Positions 27,982-37,813 of a stretch of DNA of 64,000 nt are shown one piece after another; the first letter of the stretch is position 1, and each line of letters starts with the position of its first letter. A program made the position numbers and the translations under genes. Source of the stretch: Arundinibacter roseus (GTDB taxonomy: Bacteria > Bacteroidota > Bacteroidia > Cytophagales > Spirosomataceae); NCBI RefSeq assembly GCF_004348825.1, contig NZ_SMJU01000009.1:124001-188000 (forward strand), given 5' to 3'. The notes beneath the pieces are model-generated. The model was not told the DNA's origin and searched no databases. It worked only from the letters and a program-made list of their open reading frames with translations.

Positions 27982-30900
27982 TCCGATTACAACCTATCGC
28001 ATACAATTCCATCAGGGATTTTCATTTTCTGATTTTGAAAAAATACTTCCTTACCTGCATCAACTCGGAGTAAAAACCATTTATGCGTCCCCTATTCTTG
28101 AATCAACACCGGGTAGTACGCATGGCTACGATGCCGTGAATCCGCACGAAATTGATCCGGAACTGGGCGATATGGAAGCGCTCATGCATCTCAAAAACAC
28201 CCTTAATAGCCTGGATATGGGATGGTTGCAGGACATCGTCCCCAACCACATGGCCTTTGATCCGTCCAATCCGTGGCTGATGGACGTACTCGAAAAAGGA
28301 ACCCAATCGACCTACGCTCCTTTTTTTGACATTGCCTGGAACAGCCCCCTTCATCAGGGAAGCATCATGGTGCCGTTTTTGGGTGCCCCGCTCGAAGAAA
28401 TTCTGGAACGCCAGGAACTTAGGCTACACTACGACGGCGACCGGCTGGTGTTTACATACCAGGAAAATAGCTACCCGCTAAATCCGGCTTCCTACGCACG
28501 ATTGCTCCAACGGGAAGGATTAGAGCTGCCTGCCAACGAAACCATGCGTCAGTTTTGTGAGCAGGTAGAAAAGCTGGATCAACTGGAAGATCGGAAGAGC
28601 TACGCACTTGCCTGGGACGAACTGCGGCAGCAGTGGGCCGCTCTGTTCAAAACCTTTGAAACAAAAGAATTTATTGAAAGCCGCCTGAAAGAAATCAACG
28701 CAGACCCTGACAAACTTCTGGAAGTTTCCACGCAGCAGAGCTATCGCCTGTGCGACTGGCAGGAAACGGATAATACCATCAATTTTCGACGTTTTTTTAC
28801 AATCAATGGTTTGATTTGCCTCAATATTCAAAACGATGAGGTTTTTCAACATTATCACTCGCTTATCAAAACATTGATTGACGCAGGCGCCATTCAGGGC
28901 TTGCGCGTGGACCATATCGACGGGCTCTACAACCCATCGGATTATCTGGAACAACTTCGCGAACTGGCAGGAGACGATCTGTTTATTTGTGTAGAAAAAA
29001 TCCTGGAACCGGGCGAAAACCTTCCCGCTCAATGGCCCATTCAGGGGACAACCGGCTATGATTTCATGGCGCAAATGACCAATCTGTTTACCAACACGGA
29101 AAGCGAAAATGCCTTTACGCTCTTCTATAATCAGCTGGTACATGAACCTATGTCGCTAACGCAGCTTCAGCGTGAGAAAAAAGAGCATATTTTGTTTGAG
29201 CACATGGGCGGCGAGCTCGAAAACCTGTACCAGCTTTTTGTCCGGCTCAATTTGATCGACAAACGTCTTTTTGCGGCCATTCATAAAGATGACATGAAGA
29301 GTGCCATCGGTGAATTTCTGATTCAATGCCCGGTTTACCGCTACTACGGAAATCGCTTTCCGCTCGATCCGGAAGAAACCGCTGCCCTTGAAAAACTGCT
29401 GTTTCGGGTACGCCGCTACGATCCCGACCTGCATCAGGCAGTTGGTATTCTGGAAGATATTTTTTTAAGAAAACCCTACGAAGGCGATGCGGCCCGCAAT
29501 CGGCGCACGGCGCATTTTTACCAACGGTGCATGCAGTTTGCCGGCCCATTGATGGCCAAAGGCGTCGAAGATACGCTGATGTATACGTACAATCGCTTCA
29601 TTGGGCATAACGAAGTCGGTAACTCGCCCGAAATCTTTGGAATCACGCCCGATGAATTTCATCAGCATATGCAGTTACGGCAAAGTCATTGGCCGCTTGC
29701 ACTCAACTCTACCGCCACCCACGACACCAAACGGGGGGAAGACGTTCGCGCCAGACTCAATGTACTCACCGACCTGCCGGACGAATGGCTGTCGCTTGTA
29801 AAAGAATGGCAAGCCATGAATGACCCTCTCAAAGATGCAGAAGAAGGACCTGACGAAAACGACGAGTACTTTATTTACCAAACGCTGGCCGGGGCATATC
29901 CTATGCCGGGCGATGACGACGGCGTTCAGACCTTTGCCGAACGGATGGATGAGTATCTTGAAAAAGTTTTGCGAGAAGCTAAAACCTACTCAACCTGGGC
30001 AGAACCGGACGAAGCCTACGAAGCCGCAACCAAGAATTTTACCCACGCGCTACTTGACCCGCACCGACCGTTTTTTGCCAGTTTCAGCACTTTTCACAAA
30101 AAAATATCGGATCACGGCATCGTAAATTCTCTGGCGCAGGTCATTCTGAAATGTACCGCGCCAGGCGTACCTGACCTTTATCAGGGCTGCGAACTTTGGG
30201 ACCTAAGCCTGGTAGACCCCGACAACCGGAGGCCCGTAGACTACGAGAAACGACAGACCTGGCTTTCAGAATTTGCTATGCAGGAAAACACCCCGGCCTT
30301 GCTTGAAGAATTGTGGCAAAACCGCTACGACGGTCGGCTGAAACTTTGGCTGCATCAGCAACTTTTTACAATCAGACAGCAACTGCCCGAACTTTTTTTG
30401 CACGGATCCTACCTGCCGCTAACCGTAGAAGGTGCCTACAAAAATAACGTAGTGGCCTACCTGCGGCATCATCATCGGCATACGTATCTCGTGGCGTTTC
30501 CGATCCATACGGCCGGACTTTGCGAATCACAAAACCGGGACATTTCGACACTCGACTGGCAGGACACACGTCTGATTTTACCCGACGACTATACCAACAA
30601 TTGGGAAAGTATTGCCTTGCCTAAAACCGGATTTTCTGAAAAAGAACTTTCCGTTCAGTCTATTTTTGCTCCTTTACCTTTTGCAGTAATGAAGGCTGTT
30701 CCGGCCCGAAAAGAGCGTAGCGCGGGCGTACTGCTGCACATCAGCTCACTTCCTTCGGCATTTGGCATTGGCGATTTGGGCCCCGAAGCGTTTGCGTTCG
30801 CTGATTTTCTGGAACGTAGCCGTCAGCATTTCTGGCAGTTGCTACCAATCAATCCGGTGGAAGAACAGCAAGGGTACTCACCATACAGCTCCACATCGAG

Positions 30901-32209
30901 CCGGGCGGGCAATCCTCTTCTGATTAGTCCCGAGATATTGACTAAGGAAGGTTTGCTTACGAAACAGGCGTTACAAAAAAATACATTACCCAAAGAAAAT
31001 TCAATTGCATTTTCGGAGGTTAAGCGTGTGCGTGATCTTCTTTTTGCGCAAGCCTGGGAAACATTTTGCAAGCGTCAGCAAACGATTCCTGATCCGCGAT
31101 TTGACGAATTTTGTGACCACAACACCGATTGGCTGCCCGATTTTGCCAGCTACACCTTACTCAAAGAACGGTTTAAGGGAAAAGCCTGGTTTGAGTGGCC
31201 CGAGGAATATCGCCACCGTGACCCGGCAGCCCTGGCGCAGCTGGAAGCAGAAGCAGCTCCCGAAATCAGGAAAATTATGTGGTTACAGTATGTGTTTTTT
31301 AAACAATGGAAAAACCTGAAAGAGTACTGCAACAAACGGGAAATTGAGCTCCTGGGCGACCTGCCGATTTATGTAAGCTATGACTCGGCAGATGTATGGG
31401 CGCATCGTTCTATTTTTCATCTTGACGAAGAAGGGATTCTTTCGGGCGTGGCCGGGGTACCGCCGGACGCATTCAGCGACGACGGTCAGCTGTGGGGCAT
31501 GCCCGTATACCGCTGGGACGTGCTCAAAGCCAGCAACTACGACTGGTGGATGGATCGGCTGAAAAAAAATATGGAGCTTTTTGACCTCATCCGGCTTGAT
31601 CATTTCCGGGGCTTTTCGAGCTATTGGGAAGTTCCTGCCGGTGAAAAAACGGCCGTTAACGGAACCTGGGTAGAAGGACCCGGCGCTGATTTTTTCCAAA
31701 CAGCCGAAAACACTTTTGGGAAACTACCTTTTGTAGCCGAAGACCTGGGCGACATCAATGCCGCTGTACTTTCGCTGAGAGATCAGTTTGAATTGCCCGG
31801 CATGAAGGTGCTGCATTTTGCTTTCTCCGATAACATGCCTTCTAATGAATACATTCCTCACGGGCATGCGCCCAATTTTATCGTGTACACCGGCACACAT
31901 GACAACAATACGTCCGTTGGCTGGTACACAAATGAAGCCGACACCGCTACCCGCCGACGACTTGAACAGTACACGGGTCATACCATCGACGAAACAAACG
32001 TACACACAGTCCTGGCGCGGCTTGCCTATGCCTCAGTGGCCAAAATCGCAATCCTGCCCATTCAGGATTTACTGGGGCTGGGAGCCGAAGCCCGCACCAA
32101 TACACCGGCCTCGGCCTCGGGCAACTGGACCTGGCGCCTGAAGCCGGGGCAGATTCGGGAGACCATCGAAAAGCAATTGAAAGAATGGACCTGGATTTAT
32201 AATCGATAA
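27968..32209 (+). CDS. Fusion of malto-oligosyltrehalose synthase (TreY) and 4-alpha-glucanotransferase (MalQ)
   Basis: A 1,413-residue bifunctional protein. Residues 1-~900 are TreY, opening NPITTYRIQFHQGFSFSDFEKILPYL, with nucleophile D315 (GLRVDHIDGL) and acid E343 (CVEKILEPGE); it makes the terminal alpha,alpha-1,1 bond. From ~908 a complete MalQ follows (SAGVLLHISSLPSAFGIGDLG) with D1211 (IRLDHFRGF) and E1258 (VAEDLGDI); it disproportionates short maltodextrins. No internal stop or frameshift is seen. The fusion links substrate recycling to trehalose synthesis. A bidirectional terminator follows. Confidence 0.95.
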   Translation: MAMYNPITTYRIQFHQGFSFSDFEKILPYLHQLGVKTIYASPILESTPGSTHGYDAVNPHEIDPELGDMEALMHLKNTLNSLDMGWLQDIVPNHMAFDPSNPWLMDVLEKGTQSTYAPFFDIAWNSPLHQGSIMVPFLGAPLEEILERQELRLHYDGDRLVFTYQENSYPLNPASYARLLQREGLELPANETMRQFCEQVEKLDQLEDRKSYALAWDELRQQWAALFKTFETKEFIESRLKEINADPDKLLEVSTQQSYRLCDWQETDNTINFRRFFTINGLICLNIQNDEVFQHYHSLIKTLIDAGAIQGLRVDHIDGLYNPSDYLEQLRELAGDDLFICVEKILEPGENLPAQWPIQGTTGYDFMAQMTNLFTNTESENAFTLFYNQLVHEPMSLTQLQREKKEHILFEHMGGELENLYQLFVRLNLIDKRLFAAIHKDDMKSAIGEFLIQCPVYRYYGNRFPLDPEETAALEKLLFRVRRYDPDLHQAVGILEDIFLRKPYEGDAARNRRTAHFYQRCMQFAGPLMAKGVEDTLMYTYNRFIGHNEVGNSPEIFGITPDEFHQHMQLRQSHWPLALNSTATHDTKRGEDVRARLNVLTDLPDEWLSLVKEWQAMNDPLKDAEEGPDENDEYFIYQTLAGAYPMPGDDDGVQTFAERMDEYLEKVLREAKTYSTWAEPDEAYEAATKNFTHALLDPHRPFFASFSTFHKKISDHGIVNSLAQVILKCTAPGVPDLYQGCELWDLSLVDPDNRRPVDYEKRQTWLSEFAMQENTPALLEELWQNRYDGRLKLWLHQQLFTIRQQLPELFLHGSYLPLTVEGAYKNNVVAYLRHHHRHTYLVAFPIHTAGLCESQNRDISTLDWQDTRLILPDDYTNNWESIALPKTGFSEKELSVQSIFAPLPFAVMKAVPARKERSAGVLLHISSLPSAFGIGDLGPEAFAFADFLERSRQHFWQLLPINPVEEQQGYSPYSSTSSRAGNPLLISPEILTKEGLLTKQALQKNTLPKENSIAFSEVKRVRDLLFAQAWETFCKRQQTIPDPRFDEFCDHNTDWLPDFASYTLLKERFKGKAWFEWPEEYRHRDPAALAQLEAEAAPEIRKIMWLQYVFFKQWKNLKEYCNKREIELLGDLPIYVSYDSADVWAHRSIFHLDEEGILSGVAGVPPDAFSDDGQLWGMPVYRWDVLKASNYDWWMDRLKKNMELFDLIRLDHFRGFSSYWEVPAGEKTAVNGTWVEGPGADFFQTAENTFGKLPFVAEDLGDINAAVLSLRDQFELPGMKVLHFAFSDNMPSNEYIPHGHAPNFIVYTGTHDNNTSVGWYTNEADTATRRRLEQYTGHTIDETNVHTVLARLAYASVAKIAILPIQDLLGLGAEARTNTPASASGNWTWRLKPGQIRETIEKQLKEWTWIYNR

Positions 32210-32210
32210 A

Positions 32211-32259
32211 AAACGGGGCGGGAAAATCAGTTGATGACTTTTTTCCCGCCCCATTTTTT
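32211..32259. terminator. Bidirectional terminator between the two trehalose operons
   Basis: A 12-bp stem (GGGGCGGGAAAA with its complement) and 12-nt loop, with A-run before and T-run after. It starts just past the treY-malQ stop and also serves the convergent treZ copy 2. Confidence 0.9.
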
Positions 32260-32289
32260 ACATTCGTCACTCTCACTAGTAAGATTTTT

Positions 32290-34140
32290 TTATGTCCGCA
32301 GAAGACGATATACGGCTACTGAACAGCAGGGCAAATCGCACTGAGCTTCGGCCATAAGTTCGTTTGGATACGAATCCGATTGTTTCGCCGGCTCTTCCCG
32401 CCAATGTTCTTCTGTCGAATCCAAAATTTTGACCCACTGTCCTTCTCGTGCCGGAAAAGTGTAGGCTATTTTTTTTGTAGATAAATTAAAGAGACAAATC
32501 AGGTGTTCGTCTTCATGTTCGCTGATGCGGTGCATCACGTACCCCTGCTGCCCAAGCACGTGAACGCGTACTTCATTTTTACAAAAATTCTGTAACGCCA
32601 ACTCTGTCCGCCGCATCAAAATCAGGTGCTGATGCCATTGCAGCATCACCTGATGCCTGCCGCTATGCCGCTTTGCCCGATCGATTTTAGATCGTTGGAA
32701 CGTTTGCTCATCATCAGGTTCAGGCGGCTCAACATCCCACTGAAAACCTTCAAATTCTTTTTTTCGCCCTTCCCGCACTGCCCGAATCAGGTCAGGTTCA
32801 GAATGACTTACAAAATAAAAAAACGGATTGTCTTCGGCATATTCTTCCCCCATAAACAGCATAGGTACATAGGGTGCCAGCAAAATAGCCGCTGCTGCCA
32901 CTTTCAGACGCTCAAAATCGACCAGCACACTCAGCCGTTCGCCCCCAACTCTGTTGCCAATTTGATCATGATTTTGATTAAAAACCACAAACTTATTTCC
33001 CCGAATCCCAACCGATGATGCCCCATGTTTTCGTTTCCTGAACGACACATATTCTCCGCTATGCACAAATCCGTCAGTGTAAGCCTTGGCGAGTTGTTCT
33101 ACCTGACCAAAATCGCGGTAGCGCTCTTTTCCCTCCTCATCCAGCAGCACATACAGGGCATGATGAAAATCGTCAAGCCATTGAGCCTCGAACCCCATAC
33201 CACCTACTTCGGGAGTTTTTACCACGTGTGGACTGTTCAAATCACTTTCGGCAATGAGGTAAAACTGTCGGCCCATGCGCTGTTGCAACTGATGGATTCG
33301 GCTATGCAGCAAATCCCAGATACTTACCGCTCCCTGATCGTAAATGGTGTGAACGGCGTCCATCCGCAGGCCGTCTATGTGATAATTTTCAAGCCAGTGA
33401 ATGGTATTCATGACAAAATATTCACGCACGCCGTCGGCCCATTCGCCATCGAAGTTCAGGGCAGTGCCCCAGGGTGTGGTATATTTATCAGTAAAGTACG
33501 GACCAAACTGCGAAAAATAGTTTCCTTCGGGCCCGATGTGGTTGTAGACTACATCCAGAAAAACCGCAATTCCCCGCTGATGGCAGGCATCTACCAGTTT
33601 TTTGAGTGCCAGTGGCCCACCATATGAGTTCTGAACTGAGTAAGGATATACGCCGTCGTAGCCCCAGTTTCTGTCTCCGGCAAACTGCGAAACGGGCATC
33701 AGCTCAATGGCATTGATACCCGTGGCGGCCAGGTCGTCGAGATGAGGAATTATAGCTTCGCAGGTACCTTCCTGGGAAAAAGTACCAATATGTAATTCAT
33801 AGATAATCAAGTCTTTAAACGGAAGTCCGTGCCAATCGCCGTCCTGCCACTGATAGGCCCGATGATCCACTACTTCGGATGGTCCGTGAACGCCTTCGGG
33901 TTGAAAATGAGAGGCAGGATCTGGAAAATCCGTTTCACCCTCGGGCGCAAAAAAATAGCGGGCACCCGGCAGCAGGTCGTCAACATAGGTAGTAAAATTG
34001 CCCATTTCATTCTTCTGCATATCTATGTGCCGCTCCACAGGAGACACAAGGTGCAGCACCATCCGTTCTTTTTCAGGCGCCCACACCGTAAACTCGCACG
34101 CTCCGGCGTCGGCCAGAAATTGTACACCAGGATTTTTCAT
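32290..34140 (-). CDS. treZ: Malto-oligosyltrehalose trehalohydrolase, copy 2
   Basis: A second 616-residue TreZ-type GH13 enzyme with a CBM48-like N-terminus (FTVWAPEKERMVLHLV), the hallmark FAGDRNWGYDGVYPYSVQNSYGG, nucleophile D261 (LRMDAVHTI), acid E298 (LIAESDLNS) and NQNHDQIGNRVGG. All catalytic residues are kept, so it should be active. It is clearly divergent from copy 1, an older paralogue rather than a fresh duplicate. The alpha-glucosidase gene ends 3 bp upstream of its start, so they are co-transcribed. Confidence 0.92.
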   Translation of the reverse strand: MKNPGVQFLADAGACEFTVWAPEKERMVLHLVSPVERHIDMQKNEMGNFTTYVDDLLPGARYFFAPEGETDFPDPASHFQPEGVHGPSEVVDHRAYQWQDGDWHGLPFKDLIIYELHIGTFSQEGTCEAIIPHLDDLAATGINAIELMPVSQFAGDRNWGYDGVYPYSVQNSYGGPLALKKLVDACHQRGIAVFLDVVYNHIGPEGNYFSQFGPYFTDKYTTPWGTALNFDGEWADGVREYFVMNTIHWLENYHIDGLRMDAVHTIYDQGAVSIWDLLHSRIHQLQQRMGRQFYLIAESDLNSPHVVKTPEVGGMGFEAQWLDDFHHALYVLLDEEGKERYRDFGQVEQLAKAYTDGFVHSGEYVSFRKRKHGASSVGIRGNKFVVFNQNHDQIGNRVGGERLSVLVDFERLKVAAAAILLAPYVPMLFMGEEYAEDNPFFYFVSHSEPDLIRAVREGRKKEFEGFQWDVEPPEPDDEQTFQRSKIDRAKRHSGRHQVMLQWHQHLILMRRTELALQNFCKNEVRVHVLGQQGYVMHRISEHEDEHLICLFNLSTKKIAYTFPAREGQWVKILDSTEEHWREEPAKQSDSYPNELMAEAQCDLPCCSVAVYRLLRT

Positions 34141-34143
34141 GAA

Positions 34144-35769
34144 TTACGCATTAGTTTGTTCAGGGTCAAGACGTATCAACATGCCTTCGTCGCCGTATAA
34201 GCTCAGGCTGTCCTCTACACGACTACCTTCAATTTCAATATGTGTAGCCAGTACAACTGTTCCCTGTATACGTAGATTGGGCGGGTTAAAATAGCAGGGC
34301 CGATGGCTCAGATTGAGCACAACCAACAAACGATCGCTGCCTTCCTGATGCCGGATGTAGACAAAAATCTGATTGTCGGAATACACCGGTATGTAGTTTC
34401 CATACATTAACGAAGGTTCCGCCTGACGCAGGGCAATGAGCCTTTTATAAAAAGACAGCATGGAATGGTCGTCCTGCTGCTGAGTTTGTACATTTTGGCG
34501 AGGGGCGCTGCGGGCAATCCGAAGCCACGGGCGTGCCGTCGTAAAGCCTGACTGAGGAGTAGGTTCCCACTGCATGGGCGTGCGGGCCGGGTCGCGGCTC
34601 AAATTTTTATCGGGCATGTTAAGTCCCTGTGGATCCTGCACTTCTTCAAACGGAATAGGTACATCGTGCATGCCGATTTCGTCGCCATAGTAAATCGTAG
34701 GCGTGCCGCGCAACGTAAGCAAAAGCAGCGCCGCCACCCGGGCCTGCTGAATCCCGATGCGGCTGCTGATGCGGGGTTGGTCGTGGTTGCCAAGCACCCA
34801 ATTGGGCCATCCTCCGGCCGGAATAGCCCCCTCGTATTCATCAATGGCAGCAGCGATTTTCTGCGGCTCCCAGGGCAGGCTAAGCAACAGAAAATTGAAC
34901 GGCAAATGTGCACCTTTGTTATCTACGCCGTAGTAGACCACCAGCTTATGTATGGGTAAATATATTTCTCCAATCATCATCCGATGGTCGTACTCATCCA
35001 GAACGGACCTCATTTTTTGCACAATATCGTGTACCTCCGGCTGATCGGTTGAGTACGTGGGTAGCAGTTTTTCGTAAGTTGCCATGTATGATTCGTAGGC
35101 AGGATTGGCCGGGTTGTCACGCAGTTGTTTGTCTTTGATCATGTGCCACATCACGTCTACCCGAAAGCCGTCTACGCCGCGGTCGAGCCAATAGCGCATG
35201 ACATCAAACATCGCCTCCTGTACTTCCGGATTGCGCCAGTTGAGATCCGGCTGTTCTTTCAAAAAAGCGTGGTAATAATATTGTTCCGTGGCAGAATCCC
35301 ACTCCCAGGCGCTGCCCCCAAACACCGATAGCCAGTTGTTAGGAAAGCTGCCGTCGGCCCGGCCCTCGTGCCATAAGTACCAGTCGCGCTTTGGATTGGT
35401 ACGCGACGAGCGAGATTCCAAAAACCACGGATGCTGATCGGAGGTATGATTTGGCACAAGATCCATAACGAGTTTCATATCCCGACGATGGATTTCCTGC
35501 ACGAGGGCGCTAAAATCTTCCTCAGTACCAAAGAGCGGGTCTATGCCCACGTAGTCGGCAATGTCGTAGCCAAAGTCGGCCATTGGCGATGGATAAATCG
35601 GAGAAAGCCAAATGGCCGTCACGCCGAGCCATTGCAGGTAGTCGAGCCGTTGAATAATTCCCCGCAAATCACCGACACCGTCGCCGGTGCTATCCTGAAA
35701 AGAACGTGGGTAAATTTGATAAATAATACCTCCCTGCCACCACAGGTAGTTTTCTTGTGGCTGTTTCAT
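34144..35769 (-). CDS. GH13 alpha-glucosidase (oligo-1,6-glucosidase/maltase type)
   Basis: A 541-residue cytoplasmic GH13 enzyme opening WWQGGIIYQIYPRSFQDSTGDGVGDLRGI. The catalytic triad is D205 (GFRVDVMW), E268 (MIGEIY) and D330 (LGNHDQPR). It would hydrolyse maltose, isomaltose-type oligosaccharides or related alpha-glucosides to glucose. No signal peptide. Trehalose synthase or trehalose-6-phosphate hydrolase are less likely alternatives from the same clan. It leads the two-gene minus-strand operon with treZ copy 2. Confidence 0.9.
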   Translation of the reverse strand: MKQPQENYLWWQGGIIYQIYPRSFQDSTGDGVGDLRGIIQRLDYLQWLGVTAIWLSPIYPSPMADFGYDIADYVGIDPLFGTEEDFSALVQEIHRRDMKLVMDLVPNHTSDQHPWFLESRSSRTNPKRDWYLWHEGRADGSFPNNWLSVFGGSAWEWDSATEQYYYHAFLKEQPDLNWRNPEVQEAMFDVMRYWLDRGVDGFRVDVMWHMIKDKQLRDNPANPAYESYMATYEKLLPTYSTDQPEVHDIVQKMRSVLDEYDHRMMIGEIYLPIHKLVVYYGVDNKGAHLPFNFLLLSLPWEPQKIAAAIDEYEGAIPAGGWPNWVLGNHDQPRISSRIGIQQARVAALLLLTLRGTPTIYYGDEIGMHDVPIPFEEVQDPQGLNMPDKNLSRDPARTPMQWEPTPQSGFTTARPWLRIARSAPRQNVQTQQQDDHSMLSFYKRLIALRQAEPSLMYGNYIPVYSDNQIFVYIRHQEGSDRLLVVLNLSHRPCYFNPPNLRIQGTVVLATHIEIEGSRVEDSLSLYGDEGMLIRLDPEQTNA

Positions 35770-35884
35770 GCGTTTTTCTGCTTGTTGCTCCCCGTTGTCT
35801 GAAACGTGGGAAGATGATTTGATGGGACTATACGTTTAGTCAGCCTCATTAAATTTTCGTGCCAGCACGAGCAGTCTTCTACAA

Positions 35885-35921
35885 CGAAGTCACTCCCGGA
35901 TAATTAACGGGAGTGACTTCG
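35885..35921. repeat. 14-bp perfect inverted repeat (hairpin)
   Basis: CGAAGTCACTCCCG and its exact complement flank a 9-nt loop in the gap between 35769 and 35974. No T-run follows on either strand, so it is a weak terminator candidate; it may be a 3'-end stabiliser for the minus-strand gene upstream. Nothing else is seen in this 204-bp gap. Confidence 0.75.
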
Positions 35922-35973
35922 CAGGTTGGAAGAGAAAATGGGAAGTATAAAGTCAAGTGGTATTGTATCTAAC

Positions 35974-37071
35974 TCACAACCCAACCGAAATCCTCAACCC
36001 CGGACTTAGTTTTTTAAAGAATCCATTAAAGTAAACTTCGGGTTCCAACTTTACGAAAGGCGAGAGACTAAATCCGCCCGAAAGACGCCAGGTTTGGGGC
36101 TCATACACAGCGCCGCGCCGATGCACCAAATAGCCCAACGTAAGCTGACCGCTTTGTTTGATTGGCTTACGACCGATTAAAGTTGCTTCCGTTTTTTGAA
36201 AAAAAGTAAGCCCGGCAGATATAAATCCATTTTGTACAAAGGTTGGTTTCCCTCCCTCCGCCTGCGAAAAGAAATACTGTTGATGGTAGCCAACTCTGGG
36301 TTTTAGATGTGATTTTTCGAGGTACAGCGTAAAATCTGCGTTCAGTGAAGTCATCCAGTTTCCACGAATATAGCCCAAACTTACTGCCGGAGAAATGATG
36401 AGCATATCTGAGCCGAAGTTTGCCACCTGTACGTTGCGATCTCCCAAATAACGCCCATATGCTTCCGGTGAACGATCCAGAATTACGGGATCCGTCTCTT
36501 TCTCCATCTGTTCAATCAGGTAAGCGGTTTTCTCTCGGGTTTCTTCCAGCAGTTGGGGAAGATCTCTAAGATCATTTATCAGTAAATACATCTCTGCTTC
36601 GGGTTGATTGACCGTTGCCCGAAGCTTTATTTTCAGTGTATCCAGCACCGATTTTATCCGTACGAGTTCCTGATTCAGGACCGAGAATTCAGATCGGGGT
36701 TGCGGAAATTTTTCCCAACGCACCGCTTCGGCATCGTCCGCCTCAGGTTCAAATCGTACCGAAAGTCCATCTGTCGTAAGGGGTTGTTTTTCAATAATTT
36801 CTCCGTAAGACTCCCAAAAAATGCGCAGCAACGAATCGGGCCGTTGCACCCGCTTGATTGCCGAATAGGTAGAAGCCCTCAGAAGCAGCACATTGCCTTT
36901 GGAAAGTTGCACTTCCAGCGTTGCGGGTGTAATCAGTCCGGGATAGTCTTTTTTAAATTTTTCTGCATCCAGTTTGGAGTCAAAGGAAACATTAATATCT
37001 CCAATCTGAGCCAACAGGGGGTCCGTTACGCTCCCCAGCAGGAGGGCGATCCAAAGCATTGTTTTTTTCAT
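35974..37071 (-). CDS. Exported beta-barrel-like protein of the second ECF sigma module
   Basis: A 365-residue protein of no family I recognise. It has a signal peptide (MLWIALLLGSVTDPLLAQ), a charged, partly helical middle (~120-210, with EETREKTAYLIEQMEKETD) and a C-terminal ~150 residues with alternating strands (AVSLGYIRGNWMTSLNADFTL, FISAGLTFFQKTEATL, GGFSLSPFVKLEPEVYF) ending in SVGL, compatible with an outer-membrane barrel. It follows the anti-sigma-like gene by 31 bp and corresponds in position to the barrel half of the fused protein at 17529-18920. Confidence 0.7.
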   Translation of the reverse strand: MKKTMLWIALLLGSVTDPLLAQIGDINVSFDSKLDAEKFKKDYPGLITPATLEVQLSKGNVLLLRASTYSAIKRVQRPDSLLRIFWESYGEIIEKQPLTTDGLSVRFEPEADDAEAVRWEKFPQPRSEFSVLNQELVRIKSVLDTLKIKLRATVNQPEAEMYLLINDLRDLPQLLEETREKTAYLIEQMEKETDPVILDRSPEAYGRYLGDRNVQVANFGSDMLIISPAVSLGYIRGNWMTSLNADFTLYLEKSHLKPRVGYHQQYFFSQAEGGKPTFVQNGFISAGLTFFQKTEATLIGRKPIKQSGQLTLGYLVHRRGAVYEPQTWRLSGGFSLSPFVKLEPEVYFNGFFKKLSPGLRISVGL

Positions 37072-37102
37072 GAAATAAAAATTTGACGTAAGAAAAAGTG
37101 TA

Positions 37103-37813
37103 CTAGTTGATTACTTTTTGAATTGAAATTTTGAGTGGAATTTGCTCACCACCCGAAGGCGCAGACGGTTGCTGAGCAGCCGGAAACCCCAGCCGGATTG
37201 CTACTTGCGTGCGGGCTTTTTGTTGCTGTTTTTCCTGATTTCGCAGTTCATTTCTATGCACGATTCGCAGCTCCGCCGGTTCGGATTTGGGCTGAGTGAG
37301 AATCGGTTCTTCGGGCTGAAATTCTTGTTTAATTGATTCTACATCAGGTGTTTTTACAGCCAGTTCTGCTGGTGGCAGCACGTCAGGTATCGGCACTTTT
37401 ACGGCAGGTAAAATTTCAATCTGCATCTTTGATTTTTTTGTTTCATTTGATGCAGCTTTTTGTGGTTTATGTGCTGTAAAATACTGATTACTAGTAGCTT
37501 TATTTTTTTCAGTAGCTTTCTGAACAAAAATTTTTTCAGGCTTTACCGCAACCAAAGGCGCCGGATTTTCTGTACGGAATGCTCTATACGTACCCACAGC
37601 CAGCAAGATAAGCAGCACCGCAGCCGCCACCGATTGCCACCAAAAAAGACTTCTTTTTTTGGTGTTATTTGGTTGATTTTGCTTTGATAATTCCGGTTGC
37701 AGTTGCTGCCAAAAAGCCGTTGGGTCAAAGTCGCCATGCGGCTGATCGGCCAGGTATTCGGCGTTGTCCCGAAAAAGTTTGTCCGGTTTATTTTCGTTCA
37801 TAGCTGTATCCAT
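37103..37813 (-). CDS. Anti-sigma-factor-like single-pass membrane protein
   Basis: From the ATG at 37813 the protein has 236 residues. The cytoplasmic head reads PDKLFRDNAEYLADQ...FDPTAFWQQLQPEL, matching the DKLFR..AE..FDP pattern of the first module. A membrane helix lies near 58-76, then a Lys/Glu/Pro-rich periplasmic linker. It lacks a recognisable barrel. It overlaps the sigma gene by 26 bp, exactly as in the other module. The open frame to 37957 runs inside the sigma gene and is not favoured; ATG at 37801 is an alternative start. Confidence 0.75.
   Translation of the reverse strand: MDTAMNENKPDKLFRDNAEYLADQPHGDFDPTAFWQQLQPELSKQNQPNNTKKRSLFWWQSVAAAVLLILLAVGTYRAFRTENPAPLVAVKPEKIFVQKATEKNKATSNQYFTAHKPQKAASNETKKSKMQIEILPAVKVPIPDVLPPAELAVKTPDVESIKQEFQPEEPILTQPKSEPAELRIVHRNELRNQEKQQQKARTQVAIRLGFPAAQQPSAPSGGEQIPLKISIQKVIN

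Noticed and set aside
27497-28012. Long antisense frames across the trehalose genes
   Set aside because: They are products of the codon bias of the real GH13 genes on the other strand and have no family pattern.
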